DNA of 43,270 bases from an uncultured Planctomycetaceae bacterium (GTDB lineage Bacteria; Planctomycetota; Planctomycetia; Planctomycetales; Planctomycetaceae). The DNA lies in contig CAIOTJ010000166.1 in NCBI GenBank assembly GCA_903861195.1, positions 1 to 43,270 on the forward strand, given 5' to 3'. Below the pieces are notes generated by a model. The model saw nothing but the letters and a program-made list of their open reading frames with translations, searched no databases and was not told the origin of the DNA. Positions 7,616 to 16,633 of the stretch are shown here, piece after piece. Both the position numbers and the translations under genes were made by a program. How positions within the stretch are numbered: the stretch's first letter is position 1; the number at the start of each line of letters is the position of its first letter.

Positions 7616-10600
7616 TCGACGTAAAGGAACGGGCTGCTGGCCAGCAGCATCTGGCAGAAATCGGTGGCCGCCCACCGCTGGGCCTCGGCAACGATGTCCG
7701 GGCTGGTGTATTGAGCACGTTGCGATTCCACAAATTCGGCCGCGAGGGCCGCTTCGGTCGCCGTCGGCTCTCTCCCCAGCGCCAGCCGCCAGGCACGGCC
7801 CACCAGGGCGGCGGTCGAACCATCGGTTTCCGCCAGCAGCCTCCGGGCGAAGACTTCCGCGCGAGCCAGGGCGAAGTCGGAATTGAGCAGCGCCAACGAT
7901 TGCAAGGGGACCGTGGACGAAGGACGGGTGGTACAGATGGTCGCGACCGCGGGGGCGTCGAACACCTTCATGAAGCTTAGGGTCTGCGACCGACGTTGCT
8001 GCAGATAGACACTGCGGCGCCACGCCCCCGGGGTCTGCTCCTCCACAATCACCTCGCCAATGGCGGTCTGGCGGGTGGGGACCGCGGGACCTTGCGAAGT
8101 GCGGTCAAGCTGCCCAGCCACCATCAGCATCGCATCGCGGATCACCTCGGCCTCCAGTCGCCGCACGGGCCAACGCCACCACAGGCGGTTGTCCCGGTCC
8201 CGGGACAGTCCTTCCTCACGCGGGGCCGACGACTGGCGATAGACGGCGGAATTCACGATGCGCCGGTGAAGTTCTTTCTGGCTCCAGCCTTGAGCGACAA
8301 ATCCGGCGGCGAGTTCTTCGAGCAATTCGGGGTGCGTGGGGGGAGCTCCGCTGAGACCGAGATTGTCGGTGGTGGGCACAATCCCCCGGCCCAGGTACTG
8401 CCGCCAGACCCGGTTGACATGCACCCGGGCCAGCAGTGCCGCGGGACGCCCGTTGACACGCAGCAACCAGTCGGCGAAAGCCGATCGGCGACCAGTGGTG
8501 ACCGCATCGGCAGCCGGGGGCGGGGGGACAAATTCCTCCCCGGGAGGGCTGAGAATCGAAAGGGCGTTGGGGGGGACATCTCCCTCCCGCAGGTGGTACT
8601 GACCTCGGGTGAGGAAGGGGACCACTGGAGGCTGGCCCGACTTGTCGCTGACCCAGGCAATGGCCCGGCCAGGTTCGGGGGACCGCTGCGACTCCAGGTG
8701 CTTCCGCTGTTGGTCGTACTGCACACGCCGTTCTTCGATCGCCTTGCGGATCGCGGCGACATCGACGGGGGCCTCCGTCGCCGGCAGACTCCGCTCGATG
8801 CGCAGATTGTCGACCACGAAGCTGCGCCCCTGGCAGTAGAAGAACGCGAACCCACCGTTGGGCAGATCGGCGGCGGCGAGGGTCAGGGAGGCTCCGTCCG
8901 ACAGGCCATCGACGATCTGGTCCAGGCGATACTTTCCCTCTTCCAGATGGGTGATCCGCACCCCGTAATTACGCCCCCGCTCGTACCCCTGCGCCCCAAT
9001 CGGTCCAATCGCCTTTTGGTCGGAACCGGGATAGTCGCGGTAAACCGTGGTGGCGGTGGAGGGGTTGCCGTCGATGAGCAGGTTGCCCCCTTCCAGCGCG
9101 CCCGAGTCATTGAAGTCGTGCGCGGCGATGCTGTAGCCCAGACGTTCAGCCGGGCTCCCCTGGACCTTGTTGTCGACCAGGTCGAAGGTCGCCTGGATCC
9201 AGCCCCCCGGTTCGTCGGGGGTCCAGTCGAAAGCGCGGGGGGTGGCGAGCCAAGCCTCCCCAGGGCCGGCGATGATCTGCAACGCACCCTCTTGAACGCG
9301 CGCGGCCGGAGGATTGGATTGCTCCAGCGCGATCGCGGCACTCGGCTGGTCATCCCCCGGTGCGGTGGCGGACCAACGGGTGGACCACCCGTCAGAAAAG
9401 CCCTCTTCCAACAGGACTTCCGACGGTTCGCGATGCGCCGTCAGCCAGGCCGAGTAGTCGGCTTTCAGGAGGGCGAGTTGATCCTGAAGGTCCCGTTCGC
9501 GCTGTTCCCACTGTTCCTTCTCTCCCGGAAGGTAGGCGTAAATCACCCGGTCCTTGGGATTGATCCAGTCTTGCGGATTGAAGGCGGGAAACAGAATCGC
9601 CTGCAGTTGGTAGTATTCCCGCTGGGTGATCGGGTCGAACTTGTGATCATGGCAGCGGGCGCAGTGGACCGACAGGCCCAAGAGCGACGTGGCGGTCACC
9701 TGGACCACCGCTTCGAGGGCGGCCCGGCGGTCGATCTCGAACGCCTCCGGCTCCTGGACGCCAATGTCCGAGCCATCCTGCCCATTCCGCAGGAAGTGGG
9801 TCGCCTCCAGCAGGTCGATCTGCTCGGGGGTGACTGGGTGTCCGGGGCGAAATTGCGTTAGTTCGTCCCCGCAGAGCTGCTCGCGCAGAAAGCGGTCGAA
9901 CGGCTTGTCGGCATTGAGCGCACGGATGACGTAATCGCGGTACCGCCAGGCGTGCGGTCGTTCGGTGTCGGCACTGAAGTAACCGTTCGAGTCGGCGTAG
10001 CCAGCCGCGTCCAACCAGTGTTTCCCCCACCGTTCACCGAACCGGGCAGAGGCCAGGTAGCGTTCAACCATCCGTTCGTAGGCGAGCGGTTCGGAATCGT
10101 GCAGGAACAGTTCGACTTCCTCGGGGGTGGGAGGTTCCCCCACCAGGTCCAGGGCGACCCGGCGAATCTGCGTTTCCCGCGGAGCCTCCGGCCCCAGGGT
10201 CAGCCCAACCCCCTCCAGTTGCGCCTCGACGTGGGCATCGAGCGGGGTCCGCACCAGGGCGGGGTGCTGCACCGCCGGGAGGGCCGGACGGCGGAGCTTT
10301 CGAAAGGCCCAGTGCAGCTCTTCGTCGGCACCCTCCTTGTTCGCCTCGGGGAGTCCCGGGGCACCGGCGGCGATCCATCGTTGCAGCAGCGACTTGTCGG
10401 TGGGGGACAAGGGCTCTTGTTCGGGCATCTCATCCCGTTCGACCCGCTGCCACAGCAGACTGGCGGCCGGTTCACCTGGGACGATCGCCGGGCCACTGGC
10501 ACCCCCGCGCGCCAGGGGGGCGGGTCGACTCAGATCCAGCCGCCCCGCCGGTTTGAGCGGCCCATGACATTTCACGCAGTGCTGTTTGAACAGCGGGCGG

Positions 10601-10698
10601 ATGTCACGCTGGAAATCGGGCATCTCGGGCTCTGCTCCCCACCCGATCGCACACCAGGCCAGGAAGAGCAGCATCGCAGTACTGATCCGAAGTCGCAT
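7612..10698 (-). CDS. PSCyt1/DUF1549/DUF1553 cytochrome-domain protein
   Basis: A 1028-residue secreted protein. A signal peptide (about residues 1-22) is followed by the PSCyt1 region with the haem-binding motif CVKCH (Cys41, Cys44, His45) and LDLSRPAPLARGG. Next comes DUF1549 (from about residue 155, with RRVALDLVGEPPTPEEV, GERWGKHWLDAAGYADSNGY and CARCHDHKFDP). The C-terminal third is DUF1553 (from about 740, with HVNRVWRQYLGRGIV, TTDNLGLSGAPPTHPELL and the final RWAATDFCQMLLASSPFLYV). Between them (about 430-640) lies an inserted segment with a beta-sandwich look (GWIQATFDLVDNKVQG, FAFFYCQGRSFVVDNLRIE). The CVKCH motif makes haem binding likely; these proteins have been linked to polymer degradation or electron transfer, without firm proof. 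It is co-transcribed with the overlapping DUF1501 gene. Confidence 0.93.
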   Translation of the reverse strand: MRLRISTAMLLFLAWCAIGWGAEPEMPDFQRDIRPLFKQHCVKCHGPLKPAGRLDLSRPAPLARGGASGPAIVPGEPAASLLWQRVERDEMPEQEPLSPTDKSLLQRWIAAGAPGLPEANKEGADEELHWAFRKLRRPALPAVQHPALVRTPLDAHVEAQLEGVGLTLGPEAPRETQIRRVALDLVGEPPTPEEVELFLHDSEPLAYERMVERYLASARFGERWGKHWLDAAGYADSNGYFSADTERPHAWRYRDYVIRALNADKPFDRFLREQLCGDELTQFRPGHPVTPEQIDLLEATHFLRNGQDGSDIGVQEPEAFEIDRRAALEAVVQVTATSLLGLSVHCARCHDHKFDPITQREYYQLQAILFPAFNPQDWINPKDRVIYAYLPGEKEQWEQRERDLQDQLALLKADYSAWLTAHREPSEVLLEEGFSDGWSTRWSATAPGDDQPSAAIALEQSNPPAARVQEGALQIIAGPGEAWLATPRAFDWTPDEPGGWIQATFDLVDNKVQGSPAERLGYSIAAHDFNDSGALEGGNLLIDGNPSTATTVYRDYPGSDQKAIGPIGAQGYERGRNYGVRITHLEEGKYRLDQIVDGLSDGASLTLAAADLPNGGFAFFYCQGRSFVVDNLRIERSLPATEAPVDVAAIRKAIEERRVQYDQQRKHLESQRSPEPGRAIAWVSDKSGQPPVVPFLTRGQYHLREGDVPPNALSILSPPGEEFVPPPPAADAVTTGRRSAFADWLLRVNGRPAALLARVHVNRVWRQYLGRGIVPTTDNLGLSGAPPTHPELLEELAAGFVAQGWSQKELHRRIVNSAVYRQSSAPREEGLSRDRDNRLWWRWPVRRLEAEVIRDAMLMVAGQLDRTSQGPAVPTRQTAIGEVIVEEQTPGAWRRSVYLQQRRSQTLSFMKVFDAPAVATICTTRPSSTVPLQSLALLNSDFALARAEVFARRLLAETDGSTAALVGRAWRLALGREPTATEAALAAEFVESQRAQYTSPDIVAEAQRWAATDFCQMLLASSPFLYVE

Positions 10699-11434
10699 CT
10701 CGGCATTTCCTGGGGCGGACGGCCAACCGCGGTGAACGAGCCGTCATTATGCCGAAACCGGGCCAGGAATTCCTTATCGAACCCCCCAAGGCCGCCTCCC
10801 GGAACCAGAGCCGCCGCGCGTTGCCCCTGCGGCGTGATTGGGTTTTCGATCCAGGTCCCCAGGAACACGGGAACTCAAGAACCGGAATTCGAAGGTGTCA
10901 CTGATCGCAGATCTTGGGGTAGGTGCGGAGCACCGGGGACGATTCCCTCCGAAACGTCGGCCTTTGGCCCGGGGACCGCATGACGGCAGGCCCTCCCGCA
11001 AATTGGTGGATACGGTCGAAAGTTTCTGCCCGCTGTCACTGGGATGTGTTCAAATAGACACATGTCCCGCTCGTATTCACGAGTCGATTTCGCCGGTGGG
11101 ATGTCATGGCAAACGAGCCCCTTCGGGGCGGGTGCATGGTTGCTGGCGATGGATCGTAAGTGTTTTTTTGGAAATGAGTTGCAATGCACCTCATGGTTTC
11201 GGACGGAGACTGCACAAGGCGTCGGATAGCCGGAATCGGAGGTGACTGTCGGCTCACTTGAACAGTGACCGAATGATGGTGCTTTCTAGGGCGTTGGAAC
11301 CGGTTTTGAGGTGCGGAACGATTCTGCCGACGGCAGGTGTTTTGCTCAAAGCACGGGCGAAAATGGTTGAAGTAGGCAGATCGATGATGACGATCTTGAC
11401 TGGTATGCGGGCGACTCCGCCTTCACATCAGGTG
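10699..11434. other. Divergent intergenic region, no gene recognised
   Basis: About 740 bases between the minus-strand PSCyt1 gene and the plus-strand export gene. Short open frames exist but none has a recognisable motif or a good ribosome-binding site. Small features are a 5-bp hairpin GCCCC-TTC-GGGGC at 11117-11129 and an A+T-richer stretch near 11150-11180. The size suggests a long leader or distant regulatory sites for the export gene. Confidence 0.4.
10746..10751 (-). promoter_or_regulatory. Putative -10 element for the PSCyt1/DUF1501 pair
   Basis: The minus strand reads CATAAT at 10751-10746, five of six matches to TATAAT, about 48 bases before the ATG at 10698. The expected -35 position shows no good match, so this is a weak call. 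Confidence 0.3.
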
Positions 11435-11470
11435 GGTTGGAAGATTTCCAGCCCCCCTTCACTCTGGGAG
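11435..11470 (+). promoter_or_regulatory. Leader hairpin and ribosome-binding site that fix a GTG start
   Basis: GGTTGGAA (11435-11442) pairs with TTCCAGCC (11446-11453), with one G-U pair and a GAT loop. GGGAG at 11466-11470 sits six bases before the GTG at 11477. This spacing, and the signal peptide that begins there, favour GTG 11477 over the upstream ATG at 11258. Confidence 0.5.
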
Positions 11471-11476
11471 ACCACC

Positions 11477-12625
11477 GTGAAACTGAATGCAGCGCGACAT
11501 CAGGCGATTCATAGCCTGTGCTTGGCCGCCATGTGCCTTGCCGGGTCCCTGGGCTCTGGTTGCCACAAGACGTCACTGATTGACGCTGTGGAGGAGTCCA
11601 GTCTGAGCGATATTCCCCGGGAACTGTCGATGGCCAGCATTCCGGTGTATCGGGTGGCCCCCCCGGACATTCTGCTGATCGAGCTGGTCCGGAGCATCCG
11701 TCCGGCGACGGATGGCATCCGGGCGGGTGATTATGTGGTGATCCGGGCCGCCAACCTGGAGCCCTACGACGCCGATGACGAAGAGGTGCAAAAGGCCCTC
11801 AAGACCATCAATGGAGAGTACCTGGTGCAGGCCGACGGAACGGTCGACCTGGGGCCCTGGTACGGCTCGGTCCGCATCGAGGGGCAGACAGCCTCCCAGG
11901 CGGAACAAACGCTGGTCACCTATCTCCGGACCGAGCATCAGGGTGAGGAGGGCCGGGTCTATGGGGGATATCAAAAGCCGATTGTCTCGATGAGCCTGGC
12001 CGATGTCGGCGCCCGGCAGATCGTGGCGGGCGAGCACCTGATTCGGCCCGACGGCACTGTCTCGCTGGGGATCTACGGCAGCGTCTATGTGGCCGGGATG
12101 ACGCTGGATGAAGTCAAGCAGTCGGTCGAGCAACACCTGGGAGAAAGCGTGCATGACGCCGAGGTGTCGGTCGACGTGCTGTCTTACAACAGCAAGAAGA
12201 TCTATCTCATCACTGACGGTGGTGGTGTGGGTGAACAGGTGGTCACACTGCCATTCACCGGGGGAGAGACGGTTCTCGACGCACTGGCGAATATCAATGG
12301 GCTGTCGCCGGTCTCTTCGAAGCAAATGTGGATCGCCAGGCCCGCCCCGAACGGCACGGAAGTCGCCCAGGTGATGCCGGTCGATTGGCGGGCCATCACC
12401 CAGGACGGAGTCACGACCACGAACTATCAGCTGATGCCAGGAGACCGGATCTACATCAAGGCCGATTGTTGGGTGGCGTCTGACAACTTCATCGCGAAGG
12501 TCACTCAGCCATTCTCGCGAATCTTCGGGTTCATTCTGCTGGGGAACGGAACTGTCCGGACCCTGCAACAGGGAAGCAATGCGGGTGGTGGTGGTGTGGG
12601 TGGTGGTGGTGGTGGTTTCTTCTAA
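11477..12625 (+). CDS. Polysaccharide export (Wza-like) outer-membrane protein, probable lipoprotein
   Basis: A 382-residue protein. An N-terminal hydrophobic signal ends in LGSGC (Cys29), a loose lipobox. A Poly_export domain follows (about 55-145: YRVAPPDILLIELV, then GEYLVQADGTVDLGPWYGSVRIEGQT), then a second similar unit (about 180-240: AGEHLIRPDGTVSLGIYGSVYVAGMTLDEVK). An SLBB-like region follows (about 245-320) with VVTLPFTGGETVLDALANINGL and later NYQLMPGDRIYIKA. The C-terminus is a Gly-rich tail ending FF. Such proteins form or line the outer-membrane exit channel for exopolysaccharide. No polymerase, flippase or tyrosine kinase gene is nearby, so its substrate is unknown. Two secreted protein genes follow in the same direction. 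Confidence 0.85.
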   Translation: MKLNAARHQAIHSLCLAAMCLAGSLGSGCHKTSLIDAVEESSLSDIPRELSMASIPVYRVAPPDILLIELVRSIRPATDGIRAGDYVVIRAANLEPYDADDEEVQKALKTINGEYLVQADGTVDLGPWYGSVRIEGQTASQAEQTLVTYLRTEHQGEEGRVYGGYQKPIVSMSLADVGARQIVAGEHLIRPDGTVSLGIYGSVYVAGMTLDEVKQSVEQHLGESVHDAEVSVDVLSYNSKKIYLITDGGGVGEQVVTLPFTGGETVLDALANINGLSPVSSKQMWIARPAPNGTEVAQVMPVDWRAITQDGVTTTNYQLMPGDRIYIKADCWVASDNFIAKVTQPFSRIFGFILLGNGTVRTLQQGSNAGGGGVGGGGGGFF

Positions 12626-12799
12626 GACCCGAGGGGAGCCAGATAGCCGGGAAACGTGGCGGCGGTTGGATTACTTCCAGCCGTCGCCCGGTTGGCCGAA
12701 TTTCTCTCGAACTCCGTAGTCTGGTCCCGCCTGAGTGTGCAGCGTAACATTCTCTCGGAAACCCTGTTTTCGACACGCGATCAAGAAAGACCATCCACC

Positions 12800-13378
12800 G
12801 TGTACAACCGCAAGCGTTTTCTGAAGGGGTTGTTGGCTCTGGTTGCTGGCAGCCTGCTGACGGGCGAGGTGCTGGCCCAGGCGACGTCTCAGTTTGGCAA
12901 TTCGGCGGGAACTCCGTATCGCTCTCCGTTGACCGCTCGAAATACGAATCGGGGGTTTGGCAATGCGGGCATGTCGCCCGGCAGCAACCTGGGAACCAAT
13001 TTGGGAAATCGTTTGGGGGGGCCCACACTGACTGGCAGCCGACGTTCCACCAACTACACCGCCAACCGCAGTCGGCAGTACGGCAACTCGCCAGCACTCA
13101 ACACGACGCCGGTTCTGAACCCGGCGCTGAACATGCTGCCAGGGGCAACGAACAACTTCTCCGGCCAGTACCTGCTGCGAACCCAGCCCTTCGAGGAAAT
13201 TGGCCGACAAGGGCAGAACTTCGGCCGGCAACTGGGCATGATGCAACAGGAAATCAATGCCGGCTCGGCAGCGCAGGGGAACTACCTGAGCGGGGATGCC
13301 TTTCAGCCGATCCGTTCGGGGCTGACACCCACCGGGCATGCCGTGGGGTTTTTCAGCACCGGGACCTACTACCCCTGA
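12800..13378 (+). CDS. Secreted Asn/Gly-rich protein of unknown function
   Basis: A 192-residue protein with a clear Sec signal (RKRFLKGLLALVAGSLLTGEVLAQA, predicted cleavage after LAQ or AQA). The mature part is low-complexity, rich in Asn, Gly, Thr, Arg and Pro (for example GNAGMSPGSNLGTNLGNRLGG), and ends HAVGFFSTGTYYP. No family is recognised. The frame is open from 12656, but the signal peptide points to the GTG at 12800, which has only a weak AGAAAGA upstream. It follows the export gene after 174 bases and may be an envelope or matrix protein; that is inferred from neighbours and composition. Confidence 0.7.
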   Translation: MYNRKRFLKGLLALVAGSLLTGEVLAQATSQFGNSAGTPYRSPLTARNTNRGFGNAGMSPGSNLGTNLGNRLGGPTLTGSRRSTNYTANRSRQYGNSPALNTTPVLNPALNMLPGATNNFSGQYLLRTQPFEEIGRQGQNFGRQLGMMQQEINAGSAAQGNYLSGDAFQPIRSGLTPTGHAVGFFSTGTYYP

Positions 13379-13405
13379 GCATGCTCCTGTGAAGGGCTCG
13401 GCTGG

Positions 13406-13422
13406 CCGGGTCTGTGACCCGG
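13406..13422 (+). terminator. Possible terminator hairpin
   Basis: CCGGGTC (13406-13412) and GACCCGG (13416-13422) form a 7-bp stem with a TGT loop, 28 bases after the stop of the Asn/Gly-rich protein gene. No T run follows, so it could equally be a processing or stability hairpin. Confidence 0.35.
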
Positions 13423-13523
13423 TCGAAGCTGAGACACGATTCATCAACCATTCATCCACCGAATCTGGCTGACACTGCCGCGACGGTCTGCCTGTTCGAG
13501 ATTCATCCCAAGGAGGGGATCAC

Positions 13524-14207
13524 GTGACTCGTCTGATGTCTCTGGGCCGCTCGGCCCTGTTGGGGTGGCTGTTGGTTGCCGGCTGGGCGACCATGGCCCA
13601 GGCTGGTCTGCTCGACCGGGTGCTGGGCAACACCACCGAATCGAAAACGGTGCGGGGGCAGTCTCCCTATCGCCAAGATGCCGGAGTGGAGACCGAACTG
13701 GAATTCTGCGGGGATTGTGACCACAACCCCAACCCGTGGAAGACCCGCCAGTGCCGCAAGGGATGTGGGGCCACGTACTATCCCGCCCAGCGCCCCTACT
13801 GCGCTCCCTGCTATGGGGTGTACCCCACTTGCTGGCGGCGGCTGGAAGAGTGCTGGATGTGCCCGCAAGAGCGGTTCACCACCCGGCCCTCGAAGTCGGG
13901 CCGCTCGAATGCGATCGAGCCAGGCGGATTGCCTCCGGCTCCCGCGGCGACCCCCTATGTCCCTGCGGCTCCCACCTCTCCGGTGGAAGAGACGCCGGCG
14001 GTCACTCCCCCGTCGATTGACCCGGCCGATGCAATCACACCGCCCGCGGCTGACGAGGCCCGGCGAATCCAGCGGACTCCCAGGATCCAGCAGGCCTCGC
14101 AGACCCGTCCCGCCGCAGCCCGGTCGGCCCCCGTGGCCCCGGCGGCTTCCGAAGCCCCTCAGGGCCGGGCCAAAACCGTCGAAGAGCTGCTGCGCGACTT
14201 GCAGTAG
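13524..14207 (+). CDS. Secreted Cys-rich protein with Pro/Ala-rich tail
   Basis: A 227-residue protein from a GTG with an excellent AGGAGGGG site (13511-13518). A signal peptide (LLGWLLVAGWATMAQA) is followed by GLLDRVLGN and then, at about residues 60-115, a module with nine Cys in about 55 residues (CGDCDHNP, QCRKGCG, YCAPCYG, CWRRLEECWMC). The remainder is Pro/Ala-rich low-complexity sequence ending in a short amphipathic segment, KTVEELLRDLQ. The Cys spacing could form disulfides or bind metal; no named family is recognised. It resembles in design the Cys-rich secreted protein at 15618-16571. Two strong hairpins follow it. Confidence 0.8.
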   Translation: MTRLMSLGRSALLGWLLVAGWATMAQAGLLDRVLGNTTESKTVRGQSPYRQDAGVETELEFCGDCDHNPNPWKTRQCRKGCGATYYPAQRPYCAPCYGVYPTCWRRLEECWMCPQERFTTRPSKSGRSNAIEPGGLPPAPAATPYVPAAPTSPVEETPAVTPPSIDPADAITPPAADEARRIQRTPRIQQASQTRPAAARSAPVAPAASEAPQGRAKTVEELLRDLQ

Positions 14208-14224
14208 CACTTCGCTCAACCGAA

Positions 14225-14302
14225 TCGGGAAACAGCGGTTTCCCGACGGCGGCGTCCAACCGCAGCCGGTCGAAATTTCCCCCGGGAAGTTTCGACCGGC
14301 TG
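14225..14302. terminator. Two hairpins between convergent genes, likely bidirectional terminator
   Basis: The first hairpin is TCGGGAAA (14225-14232) with TTTCCCGA (14239-14246), six-base loop. The second has a perfect 13-bp stem, CAGCCGGTCGAAA (14263-14275) with TTTCGACCGGCTG (14290-14302), and a further TTCCC/GGGAA stem inside. They separate a plus-strand gene ending at 14207 from a minus-strand gene ending at 14328, as expected for a shared terminator. Confidence 0.65.
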
Positions 14303-14327
14303 TAGCCGTTTGCGGGGGTGGCCAGGG

Positions 14328-15407
14328 TCACCGCCAGAGGGGCAGGGGGCCGGTCCCATCCGGTGCGGCCGCGAGCCGCTCGGCGAAATGCCAGAGACGG
14401 TCGCATCCCGCCGCCACCTGTGAATCCACCATTTCTCCGCGGTACAGCAGACGTTTGATCCAGTGCAGGCCCGCCAGCAAACATCCACTTCGATCGAGCA
14501 CGGGAAGAAGCGCTTCCTCGACGGGGGCCAGCGGTCGGACCTCACGATAGGCGTCCAGGGCAGTGGTCCAGGCCTCTCGCCGGGAACCGCACAGACTTCC
14601 CAGCAGCCGGGCGAGATCCACGGCCGGGGAATCGCAGCGGGCGGCTTGGGGATCGATGATTCCCGAGACTTCATCTCCGTCAAACAGCACATGCTCTCGC
14701 CAGAGATCTCTCAGGCAGGGCTGAATGGGGAGGGGACGCGCTGGCCACCGTTCGAGTTCTCGGGCCACCTCCGCCCCACATCGCAGCATTTCCCCCAGGA
14801 CAATCTCCACGGCGGGATGCAGTTTGCTGGGAAGCAGGTCGAGCGCCAGGGGGCGGAATGCGTGGAAATCGGTCGCCAGACTCTGCCGGAGCAAGGCGGC
14901 CCGTTCGCGAGCCGCTGGCGAAGGCTCTGCGGGATGGCTGCGAAACCAGACCGCCTCGGAAGGCTCAGGCTGGAAATGCCGGGCCCGTTCGTGCCAGATT
15001 GCGAGGGCCCGGCCGGCCGCCTGCAGCCGCTGGCGCTCCGTGCGGGCTGAAAGATCGGCGTCCCCTGGCAGCCAGGGCTCACACTGCCAGAGCCAGATGT
15101 GCTCGATGATCCACGGCTCGCCGCCCGCTGTGGAGCGGGGAGAGGCGACGAAGTTCAGGCCCCCCGTGGCCAGATGCCGCAACAGCCGCTGGAGGCCTTT
15201 CTGGCGGCACAGGTCGACATCGGCCACAGGCAAGGCCTTCAGACACCAGGGCGGATGCTGGCCCGTCACCCGGTAAACCCGCGCTCCGCTGAACCCGGGC
15301 CGTCCGACCGCTTCCCAGGTCGCAGGGGGCCCGATTTCAAACGCCCGGAGAACTCCCGGGGGGATGGAGTGCGCCGTGGAAAATCTCGGAGGAGAGTTGG
15401 TATTCAC
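14328..15407 (-). CDS. APH-family phosphotransferase (aminoglycoside/choline kinase fold)
   Basis: A 359-residue protein. The N-lobe begins near FEIGPPATWEAVGRPGFSGARVYRV. The C-lobe carries the catalytic-loop region LRDLWREHVLFDGDEVSGIIDP and QAARCDSPAVDLARLLGSLCG. This is the APH layout: the catalytic Asp of HxDxxxxN is kept (LRDLW), but the His is Leu and the metal-binding Asn is His. The second metal-ligand Asp (IIDP) is present. It probably phosphorylates a small molecule, but the substrate is unknown and a resistance role is not implied. The frame stays open to a TTG at 15485; GTG 15407 was chosen without a clear ribosome-binding site, so the start is uncertain. It is convergent with the gene to its left. 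Confidence 0.78.
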   Translation of the reverse strand: MNTNSPPRFSTAHSIPPGVLRAFEIGPPATWEAVGRPGFSGARVYRVTGQHPPWCLKALPVADVDLCRQKGLQRLLRHLATGGLNFVASPRSTAGGEPWIIEHIWLWQCEPWLPGDADLSARTERQRLQAAGRALAIWHERARHFQPEPSEAVWFRSHPAEPSPAARERAALLRQSLATDFHAFRPLALDLLPSKLHPAVEIVLGEMLRCGAEVARELERWPARPLPIQPCLRDLWREHVLFDGDEVSGIIDPQAARCDSPAVDLARLLGSLCGSRREAWTTALDAYREVRPLAPVEEALLPVLDRSGCLLAGLHWIKRLLYRGEMVDSQVAAGCDRLWHFAERLAAAPDGTGPLPLWR

Positions 15408-15617
15408 AGACGCCGACCCGGTCCCAGGGTGAGCATTGACAGGGCACTGACGGCAGAGAGTGCCTGTTCTGCCTGATTGGTACAACTGTCATGGCCCTCA
15501 AGACAGGCCGATTTCCCGAGGTCTTGGGAGGAGAGGCGGTTGACAGCCGTCCGATGGCAGTTTTACAACGGATGGGATCTCTGAACAGTGGTCCCTGACG
15601 TGCGAGAGTTGCCTCCG

Positions 15618-16571
15618 ATGAGTCGGAAACACAGACGAGTGTTGTGGACGGTGTCGGCGTCGTGCCTGGCTCTGGTCTTGAGCCAGCTGCCTGGTTCGGC
15701 GTGGGCGTGCTGGTTTGGCTGCGGTGGGGGATGTGGCGGGGGGGGATCGACCTTCGCTGGGCGGCTGATCACCCCAAGGCGAGCCGCGTTCGGACCTCCG
15801 GTGATCTATGAGTCGCCGATGATTTCCGACGGCGGCTGCAGCAGTTGTGGGGTGCCTGTGTCCGATTCGTGCTCCTCCTGCACGACCACATACGCGGAAC
15901 CGAGCATGGGAGAATGCCAGCCGGCTCCCGCGCAGATTGAGAACGGCAAGTCTCCGACCCCAGTCGAGCCGAAAGACCGGTGGAAGAAGAAGACCTACGC
16001 TCCCGATGAATCTCCTCTGGGCGGAGGAGCAGCCCCTGAGAGTTCGGGGGAGACGGATGCAATTCGGGGGGGAGCCGGGCCGGCTGGCACGGCCTCTGAA
16101 GCTCCCGCCAATCCTTCGCGGGGAGGAATTCCGGCTGATTCGGAGGACTCTGCACGCTCGACCTTCCGTCCCGAGTCGCCCGCTCCCCGCCCCGAACCGG
16201 TCCTGGAGTCCGAGCCCCGCATCCGAATTGAGCCGCGGGGTTCCCGTGGTTCGACCGTACCGACACCCGCGGAATCGGTCACCCCGATCCCTTCCCATGG
16301 TCCCGCCACCACCGAGCCCGCGACCACCGAGCCCGCGACCACCGAGCCCGCGACCACCGAGCCGGGGATTTCGCAACCCAGCCAAGGGGGGCTTTCGTTG
16401 CCGCAGGCGTCCCGATTGGATCATGTGGTCGCGAGTGGTGACGCCCCGGCTCGTTCCCGCACAGTGACCCGTAAGCCCGCGCGGGGTGGGCAACTGGTCC
16501 GGAATGCCGAGTACTCCCGTCGGCCCTGGAACAGCGAGACCTCTCCGGCGACAGTCGCCCGTAACCCGTAG
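15618..16571 (+). CDS. Secreted Cys/Gly-rich protein with PATTE repeats
   Basis: A 317-residue protein. A Sec signal ([23 protein letters not shown]) is followed by a Cys/Gly block ([13 protein letters not shown]), then a second Cys cluster near residues 75-100 ([18 protein letters not shown]). The rest is low-complexity, rich in Pro, Ser, Glu, Arg and Gly, and includes four tandem PATTE units. No known family is recognised. The ATG at 15618 has GAGAG about nine bases upstream; a GTG at 15588 would add ten residues. Composition suggests an extracellular or cell-wall-associated protein, cross-linked by disulfides or metal-binding (inferred). A strong terminator follows. Confidence 0.78.
   Translation: MSRKHRRVLWTVSASCLALVLSQLPGSAWACWFGCGGGCGGGGSTFAGRLITPRRAAFGPPVIYESPMISDGGCSSCGVPVSDSCSSCTTTYAEPSMGECQPAPAQIENGKSPTPVEPKDRWKKKTYAPDESPLGGGAAPESSGETDAIRGGAGPAGTASEAPANPSRGGIPADSEDSARSTFRPESPAPRPEPVLESEPRIRIEPRGSRGSTVPTPAESVTPIPSHGPATTEPATTEPATTEPATTEPGISQPSQGGLSLPQASRLDHVVASGDAPARSRTVTRKPARGGQLVRNAEYSRRPWNSETSPATVARNP
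16302..16361 (+). repeat. Four 15-bp tandem repeats encoding PATTE
   Basis: The unit CCCGCGACCACCGAG occurs at 16317-16331, 16332-16346 and 16347-16361, preceded by a copy with one change at 16302-16316. It keeps the reading frame and encodes a short Pro/Thr-rich linker. Such repeats vary in number by slippage. Confidence 0.9.
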
Positions 16572-16633
16572 TGTTCCGCATTCCCGCGGGCGGCCGCAGT
16601 GGCCGATTGCGACTTGGAATTCGGTGGGAATCG

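Noticed and set aside
7996-9861. A 621-codon plus-strand frame inside the PSCyt1 gene
   Set aside because: Antisense shadow of a well-supported gene with haem and DUF motifs.
10838-11245. A 135-codon plus-strand frame in the long intergenic region
   Set aside because: Its translation is Arg/Ser/Gly-rich without motifs, and the region has no convincing start signal; treated as non-coding.
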